A DNA stretch of 64,000 nt from QHXM01 sp032160705 (GCA_032160705.1 JAVHVE010000018.1:87477-151476), one strand, 5' to 3'; shown: positions 1 through 11,254, counted from the stretch's first letter. Notes: a model not told the origin generated them from the sequence alone. Numbers and translations: made by a program.

Positions 1-170
1 TCGACCACGCGCAGGAAATTGCTAATTGTTCGGTCACCTCTTACGAATTCACCCCCAGACCGGGGCGGCGTGGCAAACTCATGCTCGACCTCTACAACTT
101 CTGCGCGCCGCTTGAGGAAGCGGGTGCGCCCATCACCACGAAACCTGATGTCCCGGTTGCGCCAAAATAA
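1..170 (+). CDS. Histidine phosphatase family protein, C-terminal fragment
   Basis: The reading frame is open from the window edge (first full codon at 3) to a TAA at 168-170. The last 55 residues contain SVTSYEF and a Gly/Arg-rich turn followed by LDLYNFCAPLEEAG, which resembles the C-terminal strand region of phosphoglycerate-mutase-like histidine phosphatases (the 'N-x-S-V-T' strand). The catalytic RHG motif would lie upstream of the window, so the assignment rests only on this tail. The gene ends just before heptad hairpin H1, and nnrD follows on the same strand. Confidence 0.5.
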   Translation, partial: DHAQEIANCSVTSYEFTPRPGRRGKLMLDLYNFCAPLEEAGAPITTKPDVPVAPK

Positions 171-174
171 AGAT

Positions 175-258
175 GGGGAGCAGGGGAAGGGGATTAGGGG
201 TCGGGGAAAGAGAAACACTGCTAAATCCCAACCCCCAGTTCCTAACCCCCAGCCCCTG
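175..258. repeat. Heptad-repeat hairpin H1
   Basis: The left arm is a run of 7-nt words of the form AGGGGNN/GGGGATT from 175 to about 210. The right arm (about 228-258) carries the complementary CCCCCAG/TTCCTAA words. The arms pair imperfectly over about 26 nt around a short loop containing AGAGAAACACTG. It starts 5 nt after the stop codon of the preceding gene and runs up to the TTG start proposed for nnrD. Confidence 0.75.
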
Positions 259-1143
259 TTGATTACTCCTGCGCTGTTGCGTCGCTGGCCTCTGCCGCAG
301 CCTGACGAAGGGGGCGACAAGGAAGAGCGCGGGCGTGTGCTGATCGTCGGTGGCGCGGCGGAGATGCCGGGCGCAATCATCCTGGCGGCGACAGCCGCAT
401 TGCGCGCTGGCGCAGGCAAGCTGCAAATTGCGACAGTCAGCAGCATCCTACAGGTGGTGGCAGCCGCGGTGCCCGAAGCTCGCGTCTTCGCCTTGCCTGA
501 AATGAAAGCGGGAGCAATTGCTGCCTCTGCCGCCGCAGAGATCATTGCACGCGCGAAAGAAGTACAGGCCGTGCTGATTGGGCCAGGGATGATTGACGAG
601 AGAGCAGTCGCGCGATTGATGAAAGCGGTGCTGCCGCGCATTGGGCGAGTGAAGTTGATACTTGATGCAGCGGCGCTCTCATGTTTTGAAGGTTCACCGC
701 AATTTTTGCGCAAGCTCAATTGTCAGGCAGTGCTCACGCCGCATGCCGGTGAGATGGCCAAGCTGCTCGGCATTGATAAAGACTCCATCACAGGCGAGCC
801 ACAGGCCACGGCGCGGCAAGCGGCAGCGGATTTACGCGCTGTGGTTGCGCTCAAAGGGGCGGAAACTTTCATTGCCGCGCCCGGCGATTCTCAGACCTAC
901 TGTAACCGTGCAGGCAACGTCGGCCTCGCCACCTCAGGTTCGGGCGATGTTCTCTCAGGTATTATCGCCGGACTCGCTGCGCGCGGCGCAATGCCGTTGC
1001 AAGCGGCTGTCTGGGGAGTTTACCTGCACGCGCGCGCAGGCGAACGACTTGCACAGCGCATGGGACGCCTCGGCTATCTGGCAAGAGAGCTTTCCGGTGA
1101 AGTCCCCGCCTTGATGTCCGCGCTTGGCAGACGAAAAAGATGA
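259..1143 (+). CDS. nnrD: ADP-dependent (S)-NAD(P)H-hydrate dehydratase
   Basis: This cytoplasmic repair enzyme dehydrates damaged NAD(P)H hydrates using ADP. The 294-residue product has the ribokinase-like fold signature: RVLIVGGA near the start, VLIGPGM, LTPHAGEMAKLLG, VVALKGAETFIA and the phosphate/catalytic loop NVGLATSGSGDVLSGIIAGL. It lacks the N-terminal epimerase (NnrE) domain found in fused bacterial proteins, unless that domain is encoded elsewhere. The frame stays open far upstream (to 19), but that part overlaps the preceding gene and hairpin H1. The TTG at 259 leading into ITPALLRRWP fits the family N-terminus best, although no clear ribosome binding site is visible. Confidence 0.88.
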   Translation: MITPALLRRWPLPQPDEGGDKEERGRVLIVGGAAEMPGAIILAATAALRAGAGKLQIATVSSILQVVAAAVPEARVFALPEMKAGAIAASAAAEIIARAKEVQAVLIGPGMIDERAVARLMKAVLPRIGRVKLILDAAALSCFEGSPQFLRKLNCQAVLTPHAGEMAKLLGIDKDSITGEPQATARQAAADLRAVVALKGAETFIAAPGDSQTYCNRAGNVGLATSGSGDVLSGIIAGLAARGAMPLQAAVWGVYLHARAGERLAQRMGRLGYLARELSGEVPALMSALGRRKR

Positions 1144-1753
1144 GAGACAAAATCCTTTCCCGTGCGGGATGATTTGACAGTTCAGTCGATTTAGAATAAG
1201 CTTCGCCCGCTTCCAAGGTTTAGCCTTTCACCGGAATTAACATTCGGACTCAGGTAAACAAACCTACAGCATAACAATTCGTGCGGTCATCCTAGCCTTG
1301 GCTTACATCGCCAACGCCTGAGGAGAATTTCGGTCAGCGGTCGGTCTGCTGAGCAAATTCCTCAAAAGCCTCCTGCCTTGTGAAATTTCGGCTTTCGGGC
1401 GTGATGCAAGTCTTTAGTAGTTGTCTTTCAACTCGGAGCACAGCTTTTTGTTCTCTCTCCTCCGACCGCAGTCCCTAGAGTTCTAGAAGAAAAATCGGTC
1501 TGGCCTTTTATCACGCTGACAGCATCAGCAAACAGCGCAGCTATACGTCTATCACGTTTATAGCTGCTGCCCTTGCAGCAGACGTTTCCGAAGTTTAATC
1601 GGATTACGAATGGCAATATCTGTTCTAATCATGGAGACTTTTTCCGGTTGATGAGTTTTTAAGCTTTCTCAAGCGGAGAGAGTCTTTTTTTTGTTAACCC
1701 TCGTAACTTGCGAACCCGTTAAGTTGCAGATTAGTTCCCCGAAGGAGATATGA
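1144..1753. other. 610-bp intergenic region with small hairpins
   Basis: No convincing gene is visible. Two local hairpins stand out: 1319-1364 (TGAGGAgAATTT pairing with AAATTCCTCA, with an inner CAGC/GCTG helix) and about 1560-1580 (GCTGCTG/CAGCAG). A T-rich stretch at 1684-1694 and the ribosome binding site AAGGAGAT at the end belong to the leader of the next gene. It may hold a structured 5' leader, but I cannot match it to a known riboswitch class. Confidence 0.4.
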
Positions 1754-2257
1754 ATGAGAAAGAACGTACGAACCCCCGACAAAGTTAAGCGGCTCAAAAA
1801 GAGTCGTTTGACCAAGACCCGCATCGTTGCCCTGCTGGCGACGGCTGTCCTTGTCATTGGATTAGGAACAATCGTCTTTTCACAGTCCTCTCAAAACAAG
1901 CACAAGCGCGCGAAAACTCCCAAGGCTGCTCCAGCCAAGACCGATGGGAAAAACTATGTGGCGACGAAGGAGATCATCTTCGATCAGGAAAGTGGCAAGC
2001 TCCGCAAGCCGACAACTGAAGAAACGCAGCAGTTAGTCACGCAGCTCAGCTCGCTGACGAATCGCACGACCGAGGGTCTGACTGGCAAACAGCTCTCTAA
2101 CGGCACCAAGCAGATCAGCCTGGAAGGTCGCTTCGGCGGTGTCGTGTTGGGTCGTGCCAGGGAAGACGGCTCGACTGAGATCAGGTGCGTGACAACCATG
2201 GAAGAAGGCGTCGCGTTCCTCGGCCTGGAAGATTCAAATTCGCCGCAAGGTCAGTAG
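1754..2257 (+). CDS. Small membrane-anchored hypothetical protein
   Basis: The 167-residue protein starts with a strongly basic segment (RKNVRTPDKVKRLKKSRLTK), then one hydrophobic helix at about residues 25-44 (VALLATAVLVIGLGTIVF), then a hydrophilic extracytoplasmic part of about 120 residues without cysteines. This fits a signal-anchor with an exported domain. A strong ribosome binding site (AAGGAGATATG) precedes the start. It lies 14 nt before a secreted protease gene, so the two are probably cotranscribed. I recognise no domain. Confidence 0.72.
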   Translation: MRKNVRTPDKVKRLKKSRLTKTRIVALLATAVLVIGLGTIVFSQSSQNKHKRAKTPKAAPAKTDGKNYVATKEIIFDQESGKLRKPTTEETQQLVTQLSSLTNRTTEGLTGKQLSNGTKQISLEGRFGGVVLGRAREDGSTEIRCVTTMEEGVAFLGLEDSNSPQGQ

Positions 2258-2271
2258 AAGGAGAACCACAG

Positions 2272-4275
2272 ATGAAAAAACAAAAAAACACCTCAAGGCT
2301 AACAGCCTTTCTTTTCAGCCTCGTCATGGTTCTCGCCTGCTCGGCCAGCGCCTTCGCAGGAGTCAACGTAATCGTCCTTAACAACGACGGCCCGGGCGAA
2401 GGGTTCAACGACCCGACACCGGCAGCGCCGGTCGGAGGCAACCCCGGTACGACGAAGGGCGCGCAGCGCCTCTACGCCTTCCAGTACGCCGCCGACATCT
2501 GGGGCGCTACGCTCGACAGCAACGTTGATATTTACGTCGTCGCAGCGTTCAACCCCCTCGCCCCGAACGTGCTCGGAAGCGCGGGCGCATGGGACGTGTT
2601 CTCGGATTTTCCGGGCGTCAACCCCGCCTTCCCCGGCGCGGAATTCCCCGGAACTTGGTATAGCTCGGCTCTGGCCGACAAGCGGGCGGGAGTGGATCAG
2701 GACGAAACCGCGCCTGACATTAGCGCGCAATTTAGCTCCAACTTCAATTTCTACCTCGGAGTAGACAACAACCACGGCGCGCTGAATGACCTGGTCGCGG
2801 TGCTCCTGCACGAGTTGGGACACGGCGTCGGCTTCCAGAACTTCGTCAATGAAGCGAATGGTGCTGAGCTGGGTAACTTCTTCGACGGAGACCGCTTTTA
2901 CCCGGTACAGCCGGACATCTTTGAGCGGCACACGTTGGACACGACAACTGGCCAGTACTGGCATCAAATGACGCAGGCTCAGCGCGCGGCCTCAGCCGTC
3001 CGCTACGGTCGTGTTGTCTGGGACGGTACTAACGTGTCGGCGGGAGTGCCGACCGTGCTCAGTTTCGGTAGCACTGAGTTTAGGATCAACATACCGGCTT
3101 CGCTCGCCGGAGCTTACCAGTCAGGGTTGGCGCAGTTTGGCCCGCCGTTAAATACCGTGTTTGCCACTAATAGTATTGTGGCGGCGGTAGACGCGGCAAA
3201 CCCTACCGGGCCGACGACGACAGATGGTTGCACTCCGTTTACAAATGCGGCAGCCGTCTCCGGCAAATTCGCTTTAATCGAGCGCGGGACTTGCGGATTC
3301 ACTGTGAAAGTGAAGAACGCCCAGGATGCCGGTGCACTCGGTGCCATCATTTACAACAACGCAGCCAACGCCGCTGTGGCACCTACGAATATGGCTACCG
3401 ATCCGGTCATAGGCCCAACCATCACGATTCCGTCTGTGAACATCATACGTGCTGACGGCCTCGCAATTCTGGCACAACCGGGCGGCAGCGTCTCTGCCAA
3501 TCTGGGAAAGAACATGGGCATCCGCGCCGGTACTGATATCCCCGGCATGGTGCGTCTCTACATGCCCTTCCCGGTGGCTGGTGGCTCATCCGGCTCGCAC
3601 TACGATACGATTGCCAGCCGCAACCTCCTGATGGAACCTGCCATCAACCCCGACCTGACGCACAACGTCAAAGCGCCTGAAGATTTGACGCTGGAACTGC
3701 TCAGAGACATTGGCTGGTTCCCGGATGCTGATGTGGATGGTCGGGCTGATGACGTTGACAACTGTCCGTTAGTATCAAACGGTAATCAGGCGGATAATGA
3801 CGGTGATGCCATCGGCGACGCCTGCGACACGGACGACGACAACGACGGCGTCCTGGACGTAAACGACAACTGTCAGTTTACCGCCAATTCAAATCAGGCG
3901 AACAACGATGGCGATGCCCTGGGCGACGTTTGCGATGCGGACGATGATAATGACGGTGTCGTCGACGCGAGCGACAACTGCCCGTTCACCGCCAATTCCG
4001 GTCAGGCGAACAACGACGGTGATGCTCAAGGCGATGTTTGCGATGCGGATGACGACAATGACGGTATCCTCGACGTGAACGACAACTGCCAGTTTACGGC
4101 CAATCCTGGTCAGGAAGACTTCGACCTCGACGGGATAGGGGACGTATGCGACTCGGCTACCGGCCCGGTGACGAACAAGGATCAGTGCAAGAACAATGGC
4201 TGGATGAGGTTCGACGTTCCACGAACGTTCAAGAATCAAGGCGACTGCATTCAGTGGTTCAATACAGGCAAATAG
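2272..4275 (+). CDS. Secreted HExxH metalloprotease-like protein with PA domain and thrombospondin-3 repeats
   Basis: A 667-residue exported protein. A signal peptide (residues 1-29, ending SASAFA) is followed by a catalytic-looking region with LLHELGHGVGF at about residue 178 and a later GSHYD that could give the third zinc ligand, as in metzincin-like enzymes. A protease-associated domain lies at about 297-413 (GKFALIERGTCGF, AGALGAIIYNN). Calcium-binding thrombospondin type 3 repeats rich in DxDxDG and DNCP occupy about 487-620. The last ~35 residues form a Cys-containing tail (CKNNGW, FKNQGDC, FNTGK). The ATG at 2272 follows AGAAGGAGAACC; an in-frame upstream ATG at 2185 lies inside the previous gene. 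It probably degrades extracellular protein. Confidence 0.85.
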   Translation: MKKQKNTSRLTAFLFSLVMVLACSASAFAGVNVIVLNNDGPGEGFNDPTPAAPVGGNPGTTKGAQRLYAFQYAADIWGATLDSNVDIYVVAAFNPLAPNVLGSAGAWDVFSDFPGVNPAFPGAEFPGTWYSSALADKRAGVDQDETAPDISAQFSSNFNFYLGVDNNHGALNDLVAVLLHELGHGVGFQNFVNEANGAELGNFFDGDRFYPVQPDIFERHTLDTTTGQYWHQMTQAQRAASAVRYGRVVWDGTNVSAGVPTVLSFGSTEFRINIPASLAGAYQSGLAQFGPPLNTVFATNSIVAAVDAANPTGPTTTDGCTPFTNAAAVSGKFALIERGTCGFTVKVKNAQDAGALGAIIYNNAANAAVAPTNMATDPVIGPTITIPSVNIIRADGLAILAQPGGSVSANLGKNMGIRAGTDIPGMVRLYMPFPVAGGSSGSHYDTIASRNLLMEPAINPDLTHNVKAPEDLTLELLRDIGWFPDADVDGRADDVDNCPLVSNGNQADNDGDAIGDACDTDDDNDGVLDVNDNCQFTANSNQANNDGDALGDVCDADDDNDGVVDASDNCPFTANSGQANNDGDAQGDVCDADDDNDGILDVNDNCQFTANPGQEDFDLDGIGDVCDSATGPVTNKDQCKNNGWMRFDVPRTFKNQGDCIQWFNTGK

Positions 4276-4307
4276 CATGTGATGCTCGACATCACTGCTA
4301 GATAACA

Positions 4308-4347
4308 ATAGGGGCGGGCGTGTCAAAAACGCCCGCCCCTATCATTT
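4308..4347 (+). terminator. Rho-independent terminator after the protease gene
   Basis: A 14-bp perfect stem (ATAGGGGCGGGCGT with ACGCCCGCCCCTAT) closes a 7-nt loop and is followed by CATTTTC. It starts 32 nt after the stop codon. The flanking genes converge here. Confidence 0.85.
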
Positions 4348-4423
4348 TCTCAAGGTCTGCTCGAACACCCATGCCCGGCATCTGCATTCAAAGGATTACA
4401 TAGGCACTAACTCAAAAGCTTTG

Positions 4424-4678
4424 TCAGGAATTTGTGCGACCGCTTTCAGTCACCAACCGCCAGACGCCAAAAATCAGTAGCGTCCAAATGACAGCCGATG
4501 CGAAGACGGGAAAGAGATAGCCGCCAAGAGTATTGACGATTGAATCCGGCAGAGCATCGCCGAGCCAGAAGCCTGGAGCGAAAAAGTAGAGCAGCGGCGT
4601 GGAGGGAAGCATATAAGCTATCACCGTCACGACCGCGCTGGCGAAGGTGGAGACGGCGAGCCGTGAAGGGTTGCTCAT
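4424..4678 (-). CDS. Small membrane protein, unknown function
   Basis: An 84-residue protein with hydrophobic stretches at about residues 8-27 and 52-76 and a middle Phe/Trp/Leu-rich segment, so probably two to three membrane passes. It ends in a short charged tail. It is 55 bp downstream of the PreA-like gene on the same strand and may belong to its transcript. No family is recognised, and the call rests on length, hydrophobicity and position. Confidence 0.5.
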   Translation of the reverse strand: MSNPSRLAVSTFASAVVTVIAYMLPSTPLLYFFAPGFWLGDALPDSIVNTLGGYLFPVFASAVIWTLLIFGVWRLVTESGRTNS

Positions 4679-4733
4679 CGGTTAACTCGTATGCGTGCGC
4701 TCCGCCGCTGTTAAGCCTGGCTTTCGCATCCGC

Positions 4734-5834
4734 TCAGTTGGATGTCAGCTCCGCCGTCTTCTCTGTAATGCTCTTTTCCGCCCAATCGTTATCGCGGCTG
4801 GATTCGCCTCCCTTGTGGCGCTTGGCCTGCTTCATTCGTTCGACGAGATTCATGTGAGTTGAGAAGTAGGGGATGCTCTTGCCGACGATGTCAGAAACGC
4901 TCTCAAATTTCTTGTCGGTCATAAACTTTGCTACGCCCTCTTTCAATTCGTCAATGATCTTGATGCCGTGCAGCATCACACCCGTGCAGAGTTGGACGGT
5001 GCTTGCTCCGAGCAGCATGAATTCCAGAGCGTCGTGAGAATTTTCAATGCCGCCGATGCCGCTGATTGAAACACCTTCGGGAAGCGACTGCGCGAGCTGG
5101 CTCACCATCCTGAGCGCAATCGGGCGCACGGCCTGACAGGAATAGCCGCCGGGCACTGTGTAGCCCTCGACGGTTGGCATCGGTCGCAAGGTTTCAAGAT
5201 CAACACCGATCACGGAGAGAATCGTGTTGATGGCGGAGACGCCCACTGCTCCTCCGCGCACTGCGGCCATCGAAGGCTCTCTGATATTGGTGATGTTGGG
5301 CGTCATCTTAGCCCAGACCGGGATAGTCGCAACCTCTGTCACCCAGGCGGTCACTTCCTGCGTCAAATCCGGGTGCTCGCCCATCTCTGATCCCATCCGG
5401 CGTTCGGGCATCCCGTGCGGGCAGGAGAAGTTCAACTCGAAGGCGTCAACGCCTGTGTCCTGCACCATGCGCGTCAACTCCTGCCAGCGAGCCTTATCAT
5501 ATTCTTCCATGATCGAAGCGATCAGAATGTGCTCAGGATACTCCTTCTTTATCTCGCGGAATTCCTGAATCCACACGTCAATCGGGCGGTCGGAGATCAG
5601 CTCGATGTTCTCGAAGCCGATGATCTCGCCCTTATCGCGCGAGCGCAGGCGACCATAGCGCGGGACGACGTTGATGACCTTCGCGCTTTCGAGGCTGACG
5701 GTTTTCGCCACCACGCCGCCCCAACCGGCGTCGAAGGATTTAGCTATGACGCGCGCGTTTGTTCCCGGCGGGCCTGAGCCGAGCAGAAAGGGATTGGGAA
5801 ACTTGATGCCGTTGACGGTAATTGAAAGACTCAT
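4734..5834 (-). CDS. preA: NAD-dependent dihydropyrimidine dehydrogenase subunit PreA-like
   Basis: The predicted reaction is reduction of uracil/thymine to the 5,6-dihydropyrimidine, the first step of reductive pyrimidine breakdown. The 366-residue protein matches the FMN/pyrimidine-binding barrel: PFLLGSGPPGTN near the start, the active-site Cys loop ELNFSCPHGMPERRMG at about 130-145, PVWAKMTPNITNI and SGIGGIENSHDALEFMLLGA for phosphate binding. Unlike typical PreA (above 400 residues) it ends without the C-terminal CxxCxxC ferredoxin domain, and no preT flavoprotein gene is in the window. Dihydroorotate dehydrogenase is less likely because of the CPHGM loop and the neighbouring catabolic genes. 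Confidence 0.85.
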   Translation of the reverse strand: MSLSITVNGIKFPNPFLLGSGPPGTNARVIAKSFDAGWGGVVAKTVSLESAKVINVVPRYGRLRSRDKGEIIGFENIELISDRPIDVWIQEFREIKKEYPEHILIASIMEEYDKARWQELTRMVQDTGVDAFELNFSCPHGMPERRMGSEMGEHPDLTQEVTAWVTEVATIPVWAKMTPNITNIREPSMAAVRGGAVGVSAINTILSVIGVDLETLRPMPTVEGYTVPGGYSCQAVRPIALRMVSQLAQSLPEGVSISGIGGIENSHDALEFMLLGASTVQLCTGVMLHGIKIIDELKEGVAKFMTDKKFESVSDIVGKSIPYFSTHMNLVERMKQAKRHKGGESSRDNDWAEKSITEKTAELTSN

Positions 5835-5877
5835 GGCTTGAGTTGTCCTTCTTCTGCCTTCACTGGCAGATTAAATT

Positions 5878-5899
5878 CTAGAGTCGAGAGCGACTCTAG
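5878..5899 (-). terminator. Possible terminator of the lipoprotein gene
   Basis: A 9-bp perfect inverted repeat (CTAGAGTCG/CGACTCTAG) around a 4-nt loop lies 7 nt after the stop codon of the minus-strand lipoprotein gene. The following tract (AATTTAAT) is only weakly U-rich, so termination is uncertain. Confidence 0.4.
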
Positions 5900-5905
5900 T
5901 GTTCT

Positions 5906-6259
5906 CTAACTTTTGACGAAATAAAGCACCGGCCCACCACCCTCGCTTATCCCTAAGCGTCCGTCGCTGCCGATACTGCCCTCGACCTTTTTTCGTGAAG
6001 TGGGGCCGCTCAGTTCGATTTTGTCGCCGGCTTTGGTGTATGTTCCCGACACTTCTTTTCGAGATGCATCTTTGTACTTGATTGAGAAAGTCCCGTCCTT
6101 ATTGAGGTTGAATGTATCTATCCGCATATGGTCATTGTCTGTGCCAGAGGTCTCAACGGGCTTCCAGTTGCCAACGAACCGGTCACCTTTACATGACATT
6201 AACATCAAACATAAAGTTAAAAGGCATCCGAGGCTGATTAATTGTCTGCTGCTTGTCAT
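5906..6259 (-). CDS. Small lipoprotein, lipocalin-like beta-rich
   Basis: The 117-residue product has a short signal peptide with lipobox LMLMSC and then a beta-rich domain: FVGNWKPVE, TFNLNKDGTFSIKYKD, EVSGTYTKAGDKIEL. This layout of an 'G-x-W' opening followed by strands and a 'GTY' turn is common to small lipocalin-like or META-type lipoproteins. The ATG at 6259 has AAAGGAAA about 8 nt upstream and puts the signal peptide at the very N-terminus; an upstream start at 6295 would add 12 polar residues. The role is unknown. Confidence 0.68.
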   Translation of the reverse strand: MTSSRQLISLGCLLTLCLMLMSCKGDRFVGNWKPVETSGTDNDHMRIDTFNLNKDGTFSIKYKDASRKEVSGTYTKAGDKIELSGPTSRKKVEGSIGSDGRLGISEGGGPVLYFVKS

Positions 6260-6365
6260 TGCACTTTTCCTTTCGTTTGAGGGTGATAGCCTCACCAGCC
6301 GAATTGTGCGAGGAGTTGCAGCGCTAACCGACCTGCTTCATTGTCACGACCTACTCGCCTGAAAT

Positions 6366-7235
<870 letters not shown>

Positions 7236-7288
7236 AAGTTCATCCTTCGTGGAGTTGAGATGAGAGCGAAGAAAACTTCGCCCGTGAA

Positions 7289-7525
7289 AATTAAATTAAG
7301 AGCGAGCATAATCGCCGCATAGCGGCGATCTGAATTTAGCCCGGCGTTTCAACGCCGGGAACGACAGGCCGCCGCTCGTCCGCGTCGCGTCAGCGACGGT
7401 TGAAGTTCTCAAGCATCGCTGACGCGACGCCTGATAATTGCGCTGCATCTTTCCCGGCCTTGAAAGGCCGGGCTAAATTCACTTCGCCGCTAACGCGGCG
7501 GATTTACGTGCACGCTTCAATTAAA

Positions 7526-7530
<5 letters not shown>
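7289..7530. repeat. Nested palindromic element flanked by 12-bp direct repeats
   Basis: The 12-mer AATTAAATTAAG occurs at 7289-7300 and again at 7519-7530, framing about 218 bp of nested palindromes. Hairpins include ATCGCCGC/GCGGCGAT, CCCGGCGTT/AACGCCGGG, a central pair CGTCGCGTCAGCGA with TCGCTGACGCGACG, CCCGGCCTT/AAGGCCGGG and CGCCGC/GCGGCG. The whole unit is roughly symmetric (TTTAGCCCGG against CCGGGCTAAA). The right direct repeat contains the stop codon of the NCS1 transporter gene, so this looks like an insertion with target duplication. Confidence 0.75.
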
Positions 7531-9049
<1,519 letters not shown>

Positions 9050-9078
9050 CTCGCAAGCTTATTGGTGGCGTGCGACCG

Positions 9079-9750
9079 TCATGGAGTGCAATCCGCCTGA
9101 CCATCCGCGCCGCACTGGAAAAGCTGAGGCATAGTGCCTCTGGTCAACTCAATAGTATTCTTCCAGACTTTGGTCTGCGCGTACTTTTCTGCCGTCCATC
9201 CGAGCCTACTTTTGTTTCGCCAGACGCCTTCGAGCGTGGCTGCTTCGCCATAGCCGAAGAGATGATAGGATTCGTGCAGCAGGATCACGGCTCGCTCCTG
9301 ATCATCAACCGCCACGTTGAAAAACTCCGGGTACAGGGTGACTATCTCAAACGGAAAATTGGTCGCCGCATAAGCCTCACGATGTCCGAGGTATCTATTC
9401 CACCAGTTGTCCGTGCTGCGAAAGCTGGCAAAATGACGGAGCGCGAATACATCTCGCGTGAATCCATTTTGCTCCAATACGCTGATCGCCCTGTAAACGA
9501 CCTGCTTTTGTTCAAGCGCCAGTCTGTCGGAACTGGCGAGCAGAGAAACGTAACAGATAAACAGCACGGACAGGGTCGCCCCGGCAATCCACAGGAGCTT
9601 TTTCGCGAGGCTTCTTTTGCCACCTTTGCTTCCTTCTTCAGCCGTCTCATCCGGGACATTGCCTCGACTGGTCAGGAAAGTGCCACAGCGACGGCATTCT
9701 AAATCTGCTGAGAAATTTATCAGGCCGCACTGCAAACACTTCTTACGCAT
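9079..9750 (-). CDS. Zinc-ribbon membrane protein with HExxH motif
   Basis: The 223-residue protein opens with a zinc ribbon (CLQCGLINFSADLECRRCG, residues 5-23), has one membrane helix at about 55-72 (LLWIAGATLSVLFICYVSLL) and an outer domain carrying AVILLHESYHLFGYGEAATLE. The HESYH fits an HExxH zinc site of a minimal metallopeptidase. The gene sits between the transporter (29 bp) and dihydropyrimidinase on the same strand, but nothing links it to pyrimidine metabolism. Function unknown; the peptidase reading is an inference. Confidence 0.68.
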   Translation of the reverse strand: MRKKCLQCGLINFSADLECRRCGTFLTSRGNVPDETAEEGSKGGKRSLAKKLLWIAGATLSVLFICYVSLLASSDRLALEQKQVVYRAISVLEQNGFTRDVFALRHFASFRSTDNWWNRYLGHREAYAATNFPFEIVTLYPEFFNVAVDDQERAVILLHESYHLFGYGEAATLEGVWRNKSRLGWTAEKYAQTKVWKNTIELTRGTMPQLFQCGADGQADCTP

Positions 9751-9817
9751 TGATACAACTTATCCTTATGAAAACCTTCCCGGTGCGCGCGCGCGTCTCT
9801 TGTCTTTTAGAATTGCC

Positions 9818-11200
9818 TTACATTGTCACACACGTCCCGCGTTTCAAGAATTGGCCATCACCGGCTTTGCCCTTGTACTCGCCATCTTCGATTACCACGC
9901 GCCCGCGAGAGAGTACCATCTCGACGACGCCACGAATCTTCTTGCCTTCATAGGCAGAGTAGTCAACGCGCATGTGATGCGTAGAGGCTGAGATGGTCTG
10001 TTCCCTGTCGGGGTCGAAGATGACGATGTCGGCATCCGAGCCGACGGCGATTGTGCCTTTCTTCGGGAAGAGACCGAACATCTTGGCGGCAGCGGTTGAC
10101 GTGAGTTCGACAAAGCGGTTGAGGCTGATGCGATTCTCCACGACGCCGCCGTTGTAAATGAGAGGCACGCGATGCTCGACGCCGGGCGCGCCGTTCGGAA
10201 TTTTCGAGAAATCATCTTTCCCCAACTCCTTCTGCTCTTTCATGCAGAACGGGCAATGGTCTGTGGAGATGACTTGCAGGTCATCCGTCTTCAAGCCCTT
10301 CCACAACTCCGCCTGATTCCACTTTTCACGAAGCGGCGGCGTCATCACATACTTTGCGCCTTCAAAACCGGGCTCTTCATAATTGTCGTAGGAAAGAAAC
10401 AGGTATTGCGGGCAGGTCTCGGCAAACGCGGGCAGGCCGCGATCACGCGCCTCGCGCACCTGATGAAGCGCATCGGCGCAGGACAGGTGAACGATATAAA
10501 CGGGCGCTTCGGCCATCTCCGCAATCGCTATTGCGCGATGCACGCCTTCGGCTTCGGCGCGCGTCGGGCGCGTCAGCGCGTGATACTTCGGAGCAGTGCG
10601 ACCTTGGGCAAGAGCGCGTTTGATAATCTCGTTGATAACGATGCCGTTTTCGGCGTGCATGCAGATCAGGCCGCCGCGCGCGCCCGCAGCCGACATCGCG
10701 CGAAAGATGGTGGCATCGTCAACGAGAAAGACGCCCGGATAGGCCATGAACATCTTAAAGCTCGTCACGCCTTCATCCATCACCGTGTACATCTCTTCAA
10801 TCTGATTGTCTTCCAGTTCGGTCGTGATGAGATGAAATCCGTAATCAATCGCGGTCTTGCCTTCAGCTTTTTTGTGCCAGTTATCAATGCCTTCGATGAG
10901 CGACTGCCCCTTGTACTGAACGGCGAAATCTATGATCGAAGTCGTCCCGCCATGCGCGGCGGCGATTGTGCCCGTGCGGAAATCATCCGAGGCTTCAGTG
11001 CCGCCAAAGGGCAACTCCATGTGCGTATGCGGGTCAATGCCGCCGGGGATGACGAGTTTCCCGGCAGCATCAATCACACGGTCGGCTTCCATGTCGAGTT
11101 TCGCGCCGATGACAGAGACTGTCTCGCCATCAATCAGCACATCGGCTTTATAGTCATCAACGGCGGTGATGATGCGACCGTTACGAATTAAAGTTCTCAT
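9818..11200 (-). CDS. hydA: Dihydropyrimidinase / D-hydantoinase
   Basis: Opens the dihydrouracil ring to N-carbamoyl-beta-alanine, the second step of reductive pyrimidine catabolism. The 460-residue amidohydrolase has the binuclear zinc motifs: GGIDPHTHMELPFGG (about residue 55), the carbamylated Lys segment FKMFMAYPG (about 150), MHAENG, YIVHLSCADAL and the Asp-bearing STDHCPF. FGLFPKKGTIAVGSDADIVIFDP near the C-terminus is typical of the hydantoinase branch. The ATG at 11200 is preferred to a TTG six codons upstream because it places the conserved TLIRNGRI at the N-terminus. Confidence 0.93.
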   Translation of the reverse strand: MRTLIRNGRIITAVDDYKADVLIDGETVSVIGAKLDMEADRVIDAAGKLVIPGGIDPHTHMELPFGGTEASDDFRTGTIAAAHGGTTSIIDFAVQYKGQSLIEGIDNWHKKAEGKTAIDYGFHLITTELEDNQIEEMYTVMDEGVTSFKMFMAYPGVFLVDDATIFRAMSAAGARGGLICMHAENGIVINEIIKRALAQGRTAPKYHALTRPTRAEAEGVHRAIAIAEMAEAPVYIVHLSCADALHQVREARDRGLPAFAETCPQYLFLSYDNYEEPGFEGAKYVMTPPLREKWNQAELWKGLKTDDLQVISTDHCPFCMKEQKELGKDDFSKIPNGAPGVEHRVPLIYNGGVVENRISLNRFVELTSTAAAKMFGLFPKKGTIAVGSDADIVIFDPDREQTISASTHHMRVDYSAYEGKKIRGVVEMVLSRGRVVIEDGEYKGKAGDGQFLKRGTCVTM

Positions 11201-11254
11201 CTTCTTATTTAACCTCAAGCGTGCGAAATCTCATTATCAGGACTACATTATCTT

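Noticed and set aside
19..258. N-terminal extension of nnrD from an ATG at 19
   Set aside because: It overlaps the phosphatase end in a different frame and then reads through hairpin H1, giving low-complexity Gly/Pro/Lys sequence unlike the family.
1144..1753. Small ORFs on the minus strand in the first large gap
   Set aside because: Two 62-residue frames exist but have no ribosome binding sites, no domain signal and overlap the leader of the next gene.
4308..4347. Hairpin as a further palindromic mobile element
   Set aside because: Position after a stop codon, perfect GC stem and T-containing tail fit an ordinary terminator.
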